64,000 nt of DNA from Actinocorallia herbida. GTDB lineage: Bacteria; Actinomycetota; Actinomycetes; Streptosporangiales; Streptosporangiaceae. The notes under the pieces are model-generated. The model was not told the DNA's origin. It made no database searches and saw nothing but the letters and a program-made list of their open reading frames with translations. The stretch spans positions 5,642,001 through 5,706,000 of the forward strand of contig NZ_RJKE01000001.1 of assembly GCF_003751225.1 (NCBI RefSeq), given 5' to 3'. Numbering within the stretch: position 1 is the first letter of the stretch; every line of letters begins with the position of its first letter. Shown here in pieces: positions 1 through 8,485 of this stretch. The position numbers were made by a program, and so were the translations under genes.

Positions 1-1021
1 GATCGGAGAGCCGCTTCCCCATGCCCGAGAGGGCCTTGGCCTGCATCCCGATGGAGAACACGTGCTGGACCACGGAGTCGTGCAGTTCCCGGCCGAGCCG
101 TTTGCGCTCCTCTCGGCGGACCGATACGCGCTCCTGGTCGATGAGCGTCGCGTAGTCGACCGCCAGCGCGGCCTGCTCGGCCATCGCTTCGAGGAACTCC
201 AGGATGGCGGGGTTCGCCGGGCAGCCGCGCGCCAGGTAGACGTTGAGGGCTCCCAGCGGCTTGTCCCGTGAGATCAGAGGCGTGCTGACGAAGTCCTCCC
301 ATGCGAGCTGGGAGACGTAGTCGTGCATCGGCTCCCAGCGCGGATCGGCCAGCATCTCGGCCTTGCGCCCGGGAAGGACGCACTGCCGCCGCTCGCCCAT
401 GCTGCGGAGAGTGGCCAGGTCGGCCCCGCGGTCCCGTGAGGCCATGAGCAGTTCGAAGAACGGCTCCACCTGGGCGAACCCGGCGGATCCCATGAGCTGC
501 AGCCGGTCGCCTCCGGGGGCGAACGTCATGATCTGGGTGCCCGCCACGCCCGGGGACACCTGGACCTCCGCGGCCATCGCGCCGAGGACCTCTTCCAGAG
601 AGCCGTTCGAGGCCATGCCGGCGGCGGTCCTCGCCAGCGCGGCGACCCTCCGGTGCTGGGTCTGCTGCTCGGTGACGTCCCGGAAGACGACCAGTGTTCC
701 TTCACCGCCCAGGCGCACCCGCGCGCCCTCCTGGTAGCCGAGCCAACGCTCGTCCTGAGGCCCGGCGGACCAGGCGCACACGCTCTCACCGGTCTCCGAG
801 GGCATTTCGTTCTCCGCGGAGCGCCGGATGAGGCGGAACGGGGCGATGGCTCCGGCCAGGTCCCCTGCCGCCCGGCCCATGATGGCCGCGCCCGCCGGGT
901 TGATCCACTGGATCCTCCCGGAGGAGTCCACGAGCGCGATCCCGGCGGGCAGCCCGCCGAGCGCGATCTCCCAGAGGCGCGACGGCACGGCCTCGCCGGG
1001 GTCCTCGGGCTCATACGTCAA
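1..1021 (-). CDS. Sensor histidine kinase with PAS and GAF domains (partial, 3' end outside window)
   Basis: The first 340 residues of a cytoplasmic sensor kinase are visible; the rest runs off the left edge. A PAS-like domain lies at about residues 15-115 (segment [20 protein letters not shown]), a GAF-like domain at about 135-290, and the start of a NarL-type dimerisation/phosphoacceptor helix at about 315-330, where RELHDSVVQ carries the likely phosphorylated His. There is no membrane segment, so the signal is probably intracellular. The start is taken as TTG at 1021, preceded by GAGTGCGAGG; an ATG a few bases downstream is in another frame and gives a false protein. The partner response regulator would lie outside the window. 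It is divergent from folD, so it may or may not belong with the catabolic genes. Confidence 0.8.
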   Translation of the reverse strand, partial: MTYEPEDPGEAVPSRLWEIALGGLPAGIALVDSSGRIQWINPAGAAIMGRAAGDLAGAIAPFRLIRRSAENEMPSETGESVCAWSAGPQDERWLGYQEGARVRLGGEGTLVVFRDVTEQQTQHRRVAALARTAAGMASNGSLEEVLGAMAAEVQVSPGVAGTQIMTFAPGGDRLQLMGSAGFAQVEPFFELLMASRDRGADLATLRSMGERRQCVLPGRKAEMLADPRWEPMHDYVSQLAWEDFVSTPLISRDKPLGALNVYLARGCPANPAILEFLEAMAEQAALAVDYATLIDQERVSVRREERKRLGRELHDSVVQHVFSIGMQAKALSGMGKRLSD

Positions 1022-1208
1022 TTGTCGCCACCTCGCACTCCGTGATCCGCGTGCCTGTCACGTCATCCGCCCGATGCCCGGGACGGGGGGTCGTCCCTAC
1101 CGTCGGACCGGGCGGCACTCGCAGGGTGCCTCCGCGGTGGACGGCACCTCGATGAACAGCGGCCGCACCACCGTGCCCGACCAATCTACCTGCAGAAAGG
1201 CCGCTCTC

Positions 1209-2099
1209 ATGGGCACCATGATGATCAACCCGGCGCCACCGGCCACCGCGCACCTGCTCGATGGCAGGGGCACCGCCCTCATGATCCGGGAGGAGCTCAA
1301 GGAACGGGTGGCGGCGCTGGCCGGCCGGGGATCGCGTCCCGGCCTCGGCACCGTGCTGGTGGGCGACGATCCGGGCAGCGTCTCCTACGTCGCCGGAAAG
1401 CACCGGGACTGCGAACAGATCGGCATCCGGTCCCTTCGGGTCGACCTGCCCGGGTCCGCCTCGCAGGGCGACGTCCTCTCGGCGATCTCCCGGCTCAACG
1501 CCGACCCGGCCTGTACCGGGCTCATCGTCCAGCTGCCCCTTCCCGCGGGCATCGACCGCGGGCAGGTGCTGGAGAGCGTCGACCCCGAGAAGGACGCCGA
1601 CGGCCTGCATCCGACGAACCTGGGCCGCCTCGTCATCGACGCGCCCGGACCGCTGCCCTGCACCCCCCGGGGCATCGTCGAACTGCTCCGCCGGTACTGC
1701 GTTCCGCTGACCGGAGCCGACATCGTCATCGTCGGTTGCGGCGTGACGGTGGGCCGGCCGCTCGCGCTGCTGCTCACCCGGCACACCGAGAGCGCGACGG
1801 TGACGATGTGCCATGCGGAGACACGCGACATGTCCGCCCACATCAGGCGGGCGGACATCGTCATCGCGGCGGCCGGCGCCGCCGCGCTGGTCCGCGCCGA
1901 TGATGTGCGGCCCGGCGCGATCGTCCTCGACGTCGGCATCACCCGGACCGAGGCCGGCATCGTCGGCGATGTGGCCCCGGACGTGGCGGGCACTGCGCGG
2001 ATGCTCGCGCCGATGCCCGGGGGAGTCGGCCCCATGACCCGGGCGATGCTCATGACCAACGTCGTCGAGGCCGCGGAGAGGTCGCTCGCCGAGCGCTGA
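1209..2099 (+). CDS. folD: Bifunctional methylenetetrahydrofolate dehydrogenase / methenyltetrahydrofolate cyclohydrolase
   Basis: FolD interconverts 5,10-methylene-, 5,10-methenyl- and 10-formyl-tetrahydrofolate in the cytoplasm. The 296-residue length is normal. The catalytic segment [14 protein letters not shown] places Tyr60 and Lys64 at the active site, PCTPRG lies near 155, and the Rossmann half has the [15 protein letters not shown] stretch; [13 protein letters not shown] ends the fold. AAAGG lies 8 bases before ATG 1209; an alternative ATG at 1218 is possible. It converges on the purU/O-demethylase operon and probably serves it: methyl groups taken onto tetrahydrofolate need FolD to reach the formyl level. 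A MetF reductase for the preceding step is not in the window. It may be a second, dedicated copy beside a housekeeping folD elsewhere (inference). Confidence 0.92.
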   Translation: MGTMMINPAPPATAHLLDGRGTALMIREELKERVAALAGRGSRPGLGTVLVGDDPGSVSYVAGKHRDCEQIGIRSLRVDLPGSASQGDVLSAISRLNADPACTGLIVQLPLPAGIDRGQVLESVDPEKDADGLHPTNLGRLVIDAPGPLPCTPRGIVELLRRYCVPLTGADIVIVGCGVTVGRPLALLLTRHTESATVTMCHAETRDMSAHIRRADIVIAAAGAAALVRADDVRPGAIVLDVGITRTEAGIVGDVAPDVAGTARMLAPMPGGVGPMTRAMLMTNVVEAAERSLAER

Positions 2100-2117
2100 C
2101 CTTGCACACCACGACGG

Positions 2118-2151
2118 GATCCGGTGCCCGTCCGAGGACGGGCACCGGATC
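2118..2151. terminator. Bidirectional hairpin terminator between folD and purU
   Basis: Two perfect 16-base arms (2118-2133 and 2136-2151, beginning GATCCGGTGCC) face each other across two bases, midway between two convergent stop codons. There is no long T tract, as is common in high-GC actinomycetes. Confidence 0.75.
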
Positions 2152-2212
2152 GGTGCTTCTGGCCGCTCCCGTGCGCAGGGGTGCCGGAGCGGCCCAGGAC
2201 GCCGAGGAACGG

Positions 2213-3088
2213 TCAGTCCGGGAAGACCACGGTCGTGCGGCCGTTGAGGAGCACCCGGCTGTCCAGGTGGTAGCGCACGGCCCTGGCCAGCACCCGCCGT
2301 TCGATGTCCCGGCCTTTGCGGACCAGCGCGTCCGGCGTGTCCCGATGGGTCACCGGCTCGACGTCCTGGGCAATGATCGGGCCCTCGTCCAGATCACCGG
2401 TCACGTAGTGCGCGGTGGCGCCGATCAGCTTCACGCCCCGCTCGTAGGCCTGGTGGTAGGGCTTGGCGCCCTTGAACCCCGGCAGGAACGAGTGGTGGAT
2501 GTTGATGCACCGGCCTTCCAGCGCGGCCGACAGGCCGTCCGACAGGATCTGCATGTAGCGGGCGAGGACGACGAGGTCCACCTGGTACTCGTCGACGAGC
2601 GCGAGCAGTTTGGCCTCCTGCTCGGGCTTGGTCTCCCTGGTGACCGGCAGGTGGTGGAAGGGGATGTCGCCGAGGTCGACGTTCCGGTAGACCTCGCGCG
2701 GGTGGTTGGACACCAGGCCCGCGACGTCCATGTCCAGCTCGCCGATCCGCCACCGGTAGAGCAGGTCGGCGAGGCAGTGGTCGAGCTTCGAGGCCATGAT
2801 GAGGACCCGCATCCGCTGGTTCGCCCGGCGCACCGACCACGCGGCGTCCAGCGGGGTGAGGCTCGCCGAGACGTTCTCCGCCACGACGGTCTCGGTCACT
2901 CCGACCGGCACCTCGAACGCGATGCGGCAGAAGAACCGGCCAGAGAGCGAGTCGTTGAAGTGACTGGCCTCCTGGATGTTGCCGCCGATCCGGACGAGGC
3001 CGGTGGTGACCCGGCTGACGATCCCGGGCGTGTCCGCACAGGAGAACTTGAGAATGAAGGTGCTGGGCACGGTCTGGTCTCCCGTCAT
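2213..3088 (-). CDS. purU: Formyltetrahydrofolate deformylase
   Basis: PurU hydrolyses 10-formyl-tetrahydrofolate to formate and tetrahydrofolate. The 291-residue protein has an N-terminal ACT-like domain (residues about 8-90, ILKFSCADTPGIVSRVT) and a formyltransferase-fold domain (about 95-285). The active-site region NIHHSFLPGFKGAKPYHQAY and the HYVTGDLDEGPI segment carry the Asn, His and Asp expected of the family. Its ATG overlaps the stop of the upstream O-demethylase gene (ATGA), so the two are translationally coupled. This pairing makes sense: PurU recycles tetrahydrofolate when aromatic demethylation delivers more C1 units than biosynthesis needs. Its regular housekeeping role in purine balance is less likely in this context. 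Confidence 0.93.
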   Translation of the reverse strand: MTGDQTVPSTFILKFSCADTPGIVSRVTTGLVRIGGNIQEASHFNDSLSGRFFCRIAFEVPVGVTETVVAENVSASLTPLDAAWSVRRANQRMRVLIMASKLDHCLADLLYRWRIGELDMDVAGLVSNHPREVYRNVDLGDIPFHHLPVTRETKPEQEAKLLALVDEYQVDLVVLARYMQILSDGLSAALEGRCINIHHSFLPGFKGAKPYHQAYERGVKLIGATAHYVTGDLDEGPIIAQDVEPVTHRDTPDALVRKGRDIERRVLARAVRYHLDSRVLLNGRTTVVFPD

Positions 3089-4368
3089 GCCTGGTGCAGG
3101 TCCGCGCGACGCCGGTCGGGCTTGTAGGGGGCGGGGGCGACGGTCGCCCTGATCTCCTTCTGCGGTCCGCCGGGCGCGCCCCAGTGCACCGTCACCTCGG
3201 TGCCCGGTTCGCTGTGCGCGACGTCGATCGGGCACAGGGACAGCATCTGCCGGTAGTAGTAGCTGTAGCCGCGAGAGGTCGCGACCCCGACGACGGTGCC
3301 GCCTACGGTCACCTTGTCCGCCCACATGAAGCCGCGCTGGTCGCGGGGCATGTCCATGAACGGGTAGTGCTCCCCCTGGGCGAACAGCGAGGCGAAGACG
3401 TCCACGACGTCGTCGCCGTTCCACACCAGCGTCCGCATGACGCGGCGGGGAGCGGCCTTCTCGGCCTCCAGCGCCGCGCGGCCGAGGAAGTCGTGGTCGA
3501 AGTTGATGTTGCGGGCCCAGCCCAGCTCGACGGGACTGCGGTAGTACTCGCTGATCTCGGCCCCGTCGTAGGAGCCGGCGATGTAGGCGGGCTGCGCGAA
3601 CGCCGGCATCGAGGCGGTGAAGACCTTCCGGTATCCCGCCATGTCCTCGTCGAAGATCGCCGGGATGTAGTCGGTGGCGATGGTCGGGAAGCACGCCTCC
3701 AGATGGTTGATCATCGTGGTGCGGGCGCCCAGCTTGCGGATCCCGAACTCCTGCCCGGCCTCGACGATCGCGTCGTAGACCTCCTGCTTGGCGGCCATCG
3801 GCCCCTGCAGTTCGAAGCCGATCTCGCCGGCCATGCCCTGGCGCAGCGCCCAGACCTCGTATCCGGCGATGTTCACGGTGTTCACCCACATGAACCTGGT
3901 GTCGCGCAGGTGGGACTGGCCCGAGACCCGCTCCAGCACCTGGACCGCGCCGGGACCGGAGACCTGGAGGATGAACCAGTCGTCCCGCTCGACCTTGGCG
4001 TCGTAGTCGGTCTGCTTCAGGTAGTGGTCGACCCAGAAGCCGCCGCGGCCGTGCAGCATGAACTCCTCGTCGCCGAAACGCGTCAGGATCCCCTCGTGGA
4101 TGACCTTGCCGTCCTTGTTCGTGTGGATGGCGTGCTTCGACTGGCCGATCTGGAAGTTCGCGAAGCTGTTGACCGTGATGTCGCCGAGCATGGTGAGCGC
4201 GTCCGGGCCCGTGATCCGGTGCTGCCACAGGAACGACCAGTCCCCGATGTAACAGGTGTTCTTCCACGAAAGGCTCTCATCCAGCCAGTCGGTGTACTCG
4301 GGCTGGCCGAACCGGCTCCAGGCGTATCCCTCTGGGGCCGTGCGCATGCCGCTGACCGTGTGGTCCAT
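3085..4368 (-). CDS. Tetrahydrofolate-dependent aryl O-demethylase, LigM/GcvT family
   Basis: The 427-residue protein belongs to the aminomethyltransferase (GcvT) superfamily and reads most like LigM and DesA, which move the methyl of vanillate, 3-O-methylgallate or syringate to tetrahydrofolate. Seen here are the N-terminal GcvT fold (about 40-280, GDWSFLWQHRITGPDALTML), the segments DYIPAIF and NFDHDFLGRAALEAE, and a C-terminal barrel from about 300 (LVWNGDDVVDVFASLF). Aligned from memory with Sphingobium LigM, Arg122 matches Arg108 but the catalytic Tyr247 aligns with Thr218, so substrate or chemistry may differ. It leads the operon with purU and diverges from an aldehyde dehydrogenase. 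GAGGG precedes ATG 4368. A simple glycine-cleavage role is unlikely because no gcvH or gcvP is near. Confidence 0.75.
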   Translation of the reverse strand: MDHTVSGMRTAPEGYAWSRFGQPEYTDWLDESLSWKNTCYIGDWSFLWQHRITGPDALTMLGDITVNSFANFQIGQSKHAIHTNKDGKVIHEGILTRFGDEEFMLHGRGGFWVDHYLKQTDYDAKVERDDWFILQVSGPGAVQVLERVSGQSHLRDTRFMWVNTVNIAGYEVWALRQGMAGEIGFELQGPMAAKQEVYDAIVEAGQEFGIRKLGARTTMINHLEACFPTIATDYIPAIFDEDMAGYRKVFTASMPAFAQPAYIAGSYDGAEISEYYRSPVELGWARNINFDHDFLGRAALEAEKAAPRRVMRTLVWNGDDVVDVFASLFAQGEHYPFMDMPRDQRGFMWADKVTVGGTVVGVATSRGYSYYYRQMLSLCPIDVAHSEPGTEVTVHWGAPGGPQKEIRATVAPAPYKPDRRRADLHQA

Positions 4369-4530
4369 GGATCCCTCGCTCTACGGGGTGGGGTGATGGG
4401 TTCGCGATGAACCGACGCTAGGCCGGTGCCCCGTCGCTCGGTAACGCTCATATGACTCCGCTTGACCGGCCTTTCGGCCGACCGGCCCTACGACGAATGA
4501 CGTACGCACCCGTGGGCCGGGACGATCGGC

Positions 4531-4545
4531 TGTACGCGCGGTACA
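4531..4545. promoter_or_regulatory. Candidate operator TGTAC-GCGCG-GTACA
   Basis: This is a perfect inverted repeat (six-base arms if the flanking C and G are counted) in the 306-base divergent region between the O-demethylase and aldehyde dehydrogenase genes, about 130 bases before the latter. A near copy followed by the same GGC occurs at 9763-9777. The rest of 4369-4674 shows no gene. Confidence 0.6.
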
Positions 4546-4674
4546 GGCGCCGTCCCAGGTTTGGCCGGGGCGACCAATGACTTTCCCGTTCCCCGAGCCC
4601 AGCATCGTGTCCACGTCGCCCCGCGTCCCCGGCGGAACGAAGGCGGCCCGGCTCTCGGACAAGGAAGTACCCGC

Positions 4675-6270
4675 ATGACGGAACGCCCCGCCGACGGCAA
4701 CCCGGTGGCCCCTCCGGGCTCCCGGACGCCCGTCGACATCGTCACCCCCGCCCTGGTGGCGCGGCTCGCCCGGGGCGTCCCCGGCTCCGGCCGGACCGTC
4801 AGCCGCACCCCGCTGACCGGGGACCCGCTCGCCGAACTGCCCGAGTCCGGCCCCGCGGACGTCTCCGCCGCGTTCGAGCGGGCGCGCAGGGCTCAGCGGA
4901 CGTGGGCGCGGGTCCCCGTCCGGCACAGAGCCGCGGTGCTGCTGCGGTTTCATGACCTCGTCCTGCGCAGGCAGGCCGAGGCGCTCGACCTGATCCAGGC
5001 GGAGACCGGCAAGACCCGCCTGCACGCGCACGAGGAGATCCAGGGGGCGCTCGGCACCGCCCGCCACTACGGCCGCCGCGCCGCCTCCTACCTGCGGCCC
5101 CGCCGCCACCGCGGCGTGGTTCCGATGCTGACGCACGTGGTCGAGTCGCGTCGGCCCAAGGGGGTCGTCGGCCAGATCGTGCCCTGGAACTACCCGCTCG
5201 CCCTCGCCGTCGGAGACGCGCTGCCCGCCTTCACCGCGGGGAACGCGATCGTGACCAAGCCGGACACCCAGGCCGCGCTGACCGTGCTGTGGGCGCGCGA
5301 GCTGCTGGTGGAGGCGGGGCTGCCCGAGGACGTCTGGCAGATCGTGATCGGGGAGGGCCCGGTCGTCGGCGCCGCCGTGGTCGCCTCCGCCGACCACGTC
5401 ACCTTCACCGGATCCACCGGGACCGGGCGGACGGTCGCGCGGCAGGCCGCCGGCCGGCTGGTCGGGGCGTCCCTCGAACTCGGCGGCAAGAACGCCCTGC
5501 TCGTCCTCGCGGACGCCGACCTCGACCGGGCCGCCGAGGGGGCGATCAGGGCCTGCTTCACCTCCGCCGGACAGCTGTGCGAGTCCGTGGAGCGGCTCTA
5601 CCTCCACGCGTCCGTCGCGGACGCGTTCCTTGAGCGCTTCGTGGCCCGCACCCGGGCGCTGAGCCTGGGTGCGGGACTCGACTACGGGGCCGGGATGGGC
5701 TCGCTGGCCGGGCCCCGGCAGCTGGAGACCGTGACGCGGCATGTGGAGGAGGCCGTCTCCAAGGGCGCGACCGTGCTGACGGGCGGCCGTCATCGCCCGG
5801 ACGTGGGGCCCTACTTCTATGAGCCGACCCTGCTGGAAGGGGTGCAGGCCCCCATGGCCGCGTTCGCCGAGGAGACGTTCGGCCCTGTCGTGTCCGTCCA
5901 CCGGTTCGCCGACGAGGACGAGGCCGTCGAGCTCGCCAACGCCACCCCGTACGGACTCAACTCCAGCGTCTGGACCAGGGACGCGCGTCGCGGAGGTCGC
6001 ATCGCGGGGCGCCTTCGCACCGGGTCCGTCAACGTCAACGAGGGCTACGCGGCCGCATACGGCAGTGTCCAGGCGCCGCACGGCGGAATGGGCGATTCAG
6101 GGCTCGGGCGCCGCAACGGCGCGGAGGGCATCGTCAAGTACACCGAAGCGCAGACGGTCGCCACCCAACGTCTGATGCCGCTCGGGCCCGCTCCTGGGAT
6201 GGACGACGAGCGCTACGCGGCGCTGATGAGCGGCGTCCTGGGCGTGATGAAGGCTCTGCGCCTCCGCTGA
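4675..6270 (+). CDS. NAD(P)-dependent aldehyde dehydrogenase, succinate-semialdehyde dehydrogenase type
   Basis: An aldehyde dehydrogenase of 531 residues that oxidises an aldehyde to the acid. General base Glu268 lies in LELGGKN and nucleophile Cys302 in AGQLCES; the cofactor loop FTGSTGTG and the VPWNYPL segment are intact. The closest style is the actinobacterial GabD2-like succinic-semialdehyde dehydrogenases, but the context (O-demethylase on the other side of the promoter, GMC oxidase 28 bases downstream) suggests an aromatic or side-chain aldehyde. AAGGAAG lies 7 bases before ATG 4675. It is co-transcribed with the GMC oxidase, which could make the aldehyde this enzyme consumes (inference). 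Confidence 0.88.
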   Translation: MTERPADGNPVAPPGSRTPVDIVTPALVARLARGVPGSGRTVSRTPLTGDPLAELPESGPADVSAAFERARRAQRTWARVPVRHRAAVLLRFHDLVLRRQAEALDLIQAETGKTRLHAHEEIQGALGTARHYGRRAASYLRPRRHRGVVPMLTHVVESRRPKGVVGQIVPWNYPLALAVGDALPAFTAGNAIVTKPDTQAALTVLWARELLVEAGLPEDVWQIVIGEGPVVGAAVVASADHVTFTGSTGTGRTVARQAAGRLVGASLELGGKNALLVLADADLDRAAEGAIRACFTSAGQLCESVERLYLHASVADAFLERFVARTRALSLGAGLDYGAGMGSLAGPRQLETVTRHVEEAVSKGATVLTGGRHRPDVGPYFYEPTLLEGVQAPMAAFAEETFGPVVSVHRFADEDEAVELANATPYGLNSSVWTRDARRGGRIAGRLRTGSVNVNEGYAAAYGSVQAPHGGMGDSGLGRRNGAEGIVKYTEAQTVATQRLMPLGPAPGMDDERYAALMSGVLGVMKALRLR

Positions 6271-6298
6271 GCCACCGATTTTCGAGGAGATGCGTGCA

Positions 6299-8065
6299 AT
6301 GCCGTACGACTATGACGTCGTCATCGTGGGATCCGGATTCGGAGGCTCGGTCTCCGCACTCCGGCTGACGGAAAAGGGGTACAAGGTCGCCGTCCTCGAG
6401 GCGGGCCGCCGCTTCACCCCGCAGAGCCTGCCCAAGAACTCCTGGCACGTGCGCGACTACCTGTGGGCCCCGGCGCTCGGCCTCTACGGAGTCCAGCGCG
6501 TCCATGTGCTCGGCAAGGTCATGGTCATGGCGGGAGCGGGCGTCGGCGGGGGCTCGCTGAACTACGGCAACACCCTGTACGAACCGCCCGCGGCCTTCTT
6601 CGAGGACCGCCAGTGGGCGCACATCACGGACTGGAAGGAGGAACTGGAGCCGTACTACGAGCAGGCCCGGCGGATGCTGGGCGCCCGCCTCAACCCTACG
6701 GACACCCCCGCCGACGTGCACCTCAAGGCGGCGGCCGAGCGGATGGGCGTCGCCGGCACCTTCCACGCCACCCCGGTGGGCGTCTTCTTCGGCGACGGCC
6801 GGGACTCCGACGGAACCGCCAAGGCCGAGCCCGGCGCCGAAGCGCCCGACCCGTACTTCGGCGGTGCGGGGCCCGCGCGCCGGGCCTGCATCGAGTGCGG
6901 CGAGTGCATGACCGGCTGCCGCCACGGCGCCAAGAACACACTGAACGAGAACTACCTCTACCTCGCCGAGAAGGCGGGCGCCGTCATCCATCCCCTGACG
7001 ACGGTCACCGCGATCGGCCAGGACGCCGCGGACGGATACCGGATCGAGACCCGTCCCACGAACCGGCGCGGCAAGTCCCCCGGCGAGGTGTTCCGCGCCG
7101 GCCACGTCGTCGTCGCGGCGGGCACCTACGGCACCCAGACCCTGCTGCACACCATGCGGAGCCGCGGACGGCTGCCGCACGTCTCCGATCGGCTCGGCAG
7201 GCTCACCCGCACCAACTCCGAGGCCCTGGTGAGCGCGCAGACCTCGCCGCGGAACTACCGCGCCGGGCACGGTGCGAACCCGGATTTCACGCGCGGAGTC
7301 GCGATCACCTCCTCCGTCCACCCGAACGACGACACCCACGTCGAGGTCGTCCGGTACGGCAGGGGCTCCAACGCCATGGGCGCGATGGCCATCCTCCAGG
7401 TGCCCTACAGCCCGCGCGTTCCGCGCTTCCCGGCCTGGCTCGCCCACTGTGCCCGGCATCCGCTGACCGCGGTGCGCTCGCTGTCCAACCGGCGCTGGTC
7501 GGAGCGGACCATCCTGGGCCTGGTCATGCAGACCCACGACAACTCCCTGACCACCTACGTCAAGGGCTCGGGGATCGGCGGGGGCCTGCTGAGGGCCCGC
7601 CAGGGCGAGGGGACGCCCAACCCCACCCAGATTCCAGAGGCCACGGAGATCGCCGCGCTCCTCGCCGAGGAGATCAACGGCTTCGCCGGCAGCAACATCG
7701 GCGAACTCATGGGCACCCCGATGACCGCGCACTTCCTGGGAGGCTGCGTCATCGGCGCGGACTCCGAGCACGGCGTCATCGACCCCTACCACCGCCTGTA
7801 CGGGTACCCGGGCGTCCATGTCGTCGACGGCTCCGCGGTGTCGGCGAACCTCGGCGTGAACCCGTCCCTCACCATCACCGCGCAGGCCGAGCGCGCCATG
7901 GCGTTCTGGCCCAACAAGGGAGACCCGGACACCCGGCCCCGGCAGGACGAGGGCTACCGGCGCGTCCGGCCGATCCCGCCCAAGCGCCCGGCCGTGCCCG
8001 AAGGAGCCTTCGGCTCATTGCGGCTTCCCTTCTTCCCGGTCCCGCCGGTACCTCGAAAGGACTGA
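6299..8065 (+). CDS. GMC-family FAD oxidoreductase, ChoD-like
   Basis: The 588-residue flavoprotein oxidises an alcohol to an aldehyde or ketone. The N-terminal FAD motif GSGFGGSVSALRLTEKGYKV, the AGAGVGGGSLNYGNTLY loop and the C-terminal NLGVNPSLTI segment are typical. It strongly resembles the mycobacterial ChoD-type putative cholesterol oxidases, whose true substrate is debated. A cysteine array C197-x2-C200-x2-C203-x3-C207 (CIECGECMTGCRHG) looks like an iron-sulphur or zinc site. CGAGGAG sits right at the first ATG (6290), so the in-frame ATG at 6299 is preferred. In Sphingobium, GMC enzymes oxidise the side-chain alcohol of phenylcoumaran lignin dimers, which would suit these neighbours, but that function is inference. 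Confidence 0.88.
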   Translation: MPYDYDVVIVGSGFGGSVSALRLTEKGYKVAVLEAGRRFTPQSLPKNSWHVRDYLWAPALGLYGVQRVHVLGKVMVMAGAGVGGGSLNYGNTLYEPPAAFFEDRQWAHITDWKEELEPYYEQARRMLGARLNPTDTPADVHLKAAAERMGVAGTFHATPVGVFFGDGRDSDGTAKAEPGAEAPDPYFGGAGPARRACIECGECMTGCRHGAKNTLNENYLYLAEKAGAVIHPLTTVTAIGQDAADGYRIETRPTNRRGKSPGEVFRAGHVVVAAGTYGTQTLLHTMRSRGRLPHVSDRLGRLTRTNSEALVSAQTSPRNYRAGHGANPDFTRGVAITSSVHPNDDTHVEVVRYGRGSNAMGAMAILQVPYSPRVPRFPAWLAHCARHPLTAVRSLSNRRWSERTILGLVMQTHDNSLTTYVKGSGIGGGLLRARQGEGTPNPTQIPEATEIAALLAEEINGFAGSNIGELMGTPMTAHFLGGCVIGADSEHGVIDPYHRLYGYPGVHVVDGSAVSANLGVNPSLTITAQAERAMAFWPNKGDPDTRPRQDEGYRRVRPIPPKRPAVPEGAFGSLRLPFFPVPPVPRKD

Positions 8066-8079
8066 ATTCGGCTGCCGGG

Positions 8080-8454
8080 GTGGCCGCGTTCACCCCGGAC
8101 GCCGAGGGTGTCACCCGCTGGATCGACTCCTATTTCGCATACTGCCTCGACCATCCCGAGGTCCAGGGGATCTGGATGCAGCGCCGACTTTCGGACGCCG
8201 CCGACCTCGGGGATCTCGAATCCCGGTTTCGCACACCCACGGTGTCTCGGTCGGCCGAGCTTCTGAAACCCGCCTTCCAGCCGAACGTGGACATGCATCC
8301 GGCCGTGTCGGAGATGATCTGGTCGATCCACTGCTTTCTGGAGGGCGGCGTGATGGCCGAAGAGGGAAAAAGACTCTACGCCGACTCCCCTGCCGTCCGC
8401 CGCCGGTTCCTCACCCATCTGCACAAGTACGTCGCCTGGGTCGCCAAGCCCTGA
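8080..8454 (+). CDS. Short protein resembling a TetR C-terminal ligand-binding domain (no DNA-binding part)
   Basis: About 124 helical residues (WIDSYFAYCLDHPEVQGIWM near the start; KRLYADSPAVRRRFLTHLHK near the end) read like the ligand-binding half of a TetR regulator, but no helix-turn-helix precedes them; the GMC oxidase stop lies 14 bases upstream. GTG 8080 is the first plausible start and has no clear ribosome site; AAAGGA lies 19 bases upstream. It may be a 5'-truncated regulator left by a deletion fused to the GMC gene, or a genuine small protein. It converges on the PucR-type regulator. Confidence 0.45.
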   Translation: MAAFTPDAEGVTRWIDSYFAYCLDHPEVQGIWMQRRLSDAADLGDLESRFRTPTVSRSAELLKPAFQPNVDMHPAVSEMIWSIHCFLEGGVMAEEGKRLYADSPAVRRRFLTHLHKYVAWVAKP

Positions 8455-8485
8455 CCGGCTCCGAAGCCCTCCATGGCCACGCGGT

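Noticed and set aside
526-1014. ATG-initiated frame on the - strand over the sensor kinase
   Set aside because: It is Arg/Pro/Ser-rich and out of frame; the frame from TTG 1021 gives clear PAS, GAF and histidine-kinase motifs.
6134-7819. - strand frame over the GMC oxidase
   Set aside because: Shadow of the GMC gene; Gly/Arg/Val-rich without domain features.
6299-8065. Firm call as cholesterol oxidase
   Set aside because: The function of ChoD-like GMC proteins is unsettled and no steroid pathway genes are adjacent.
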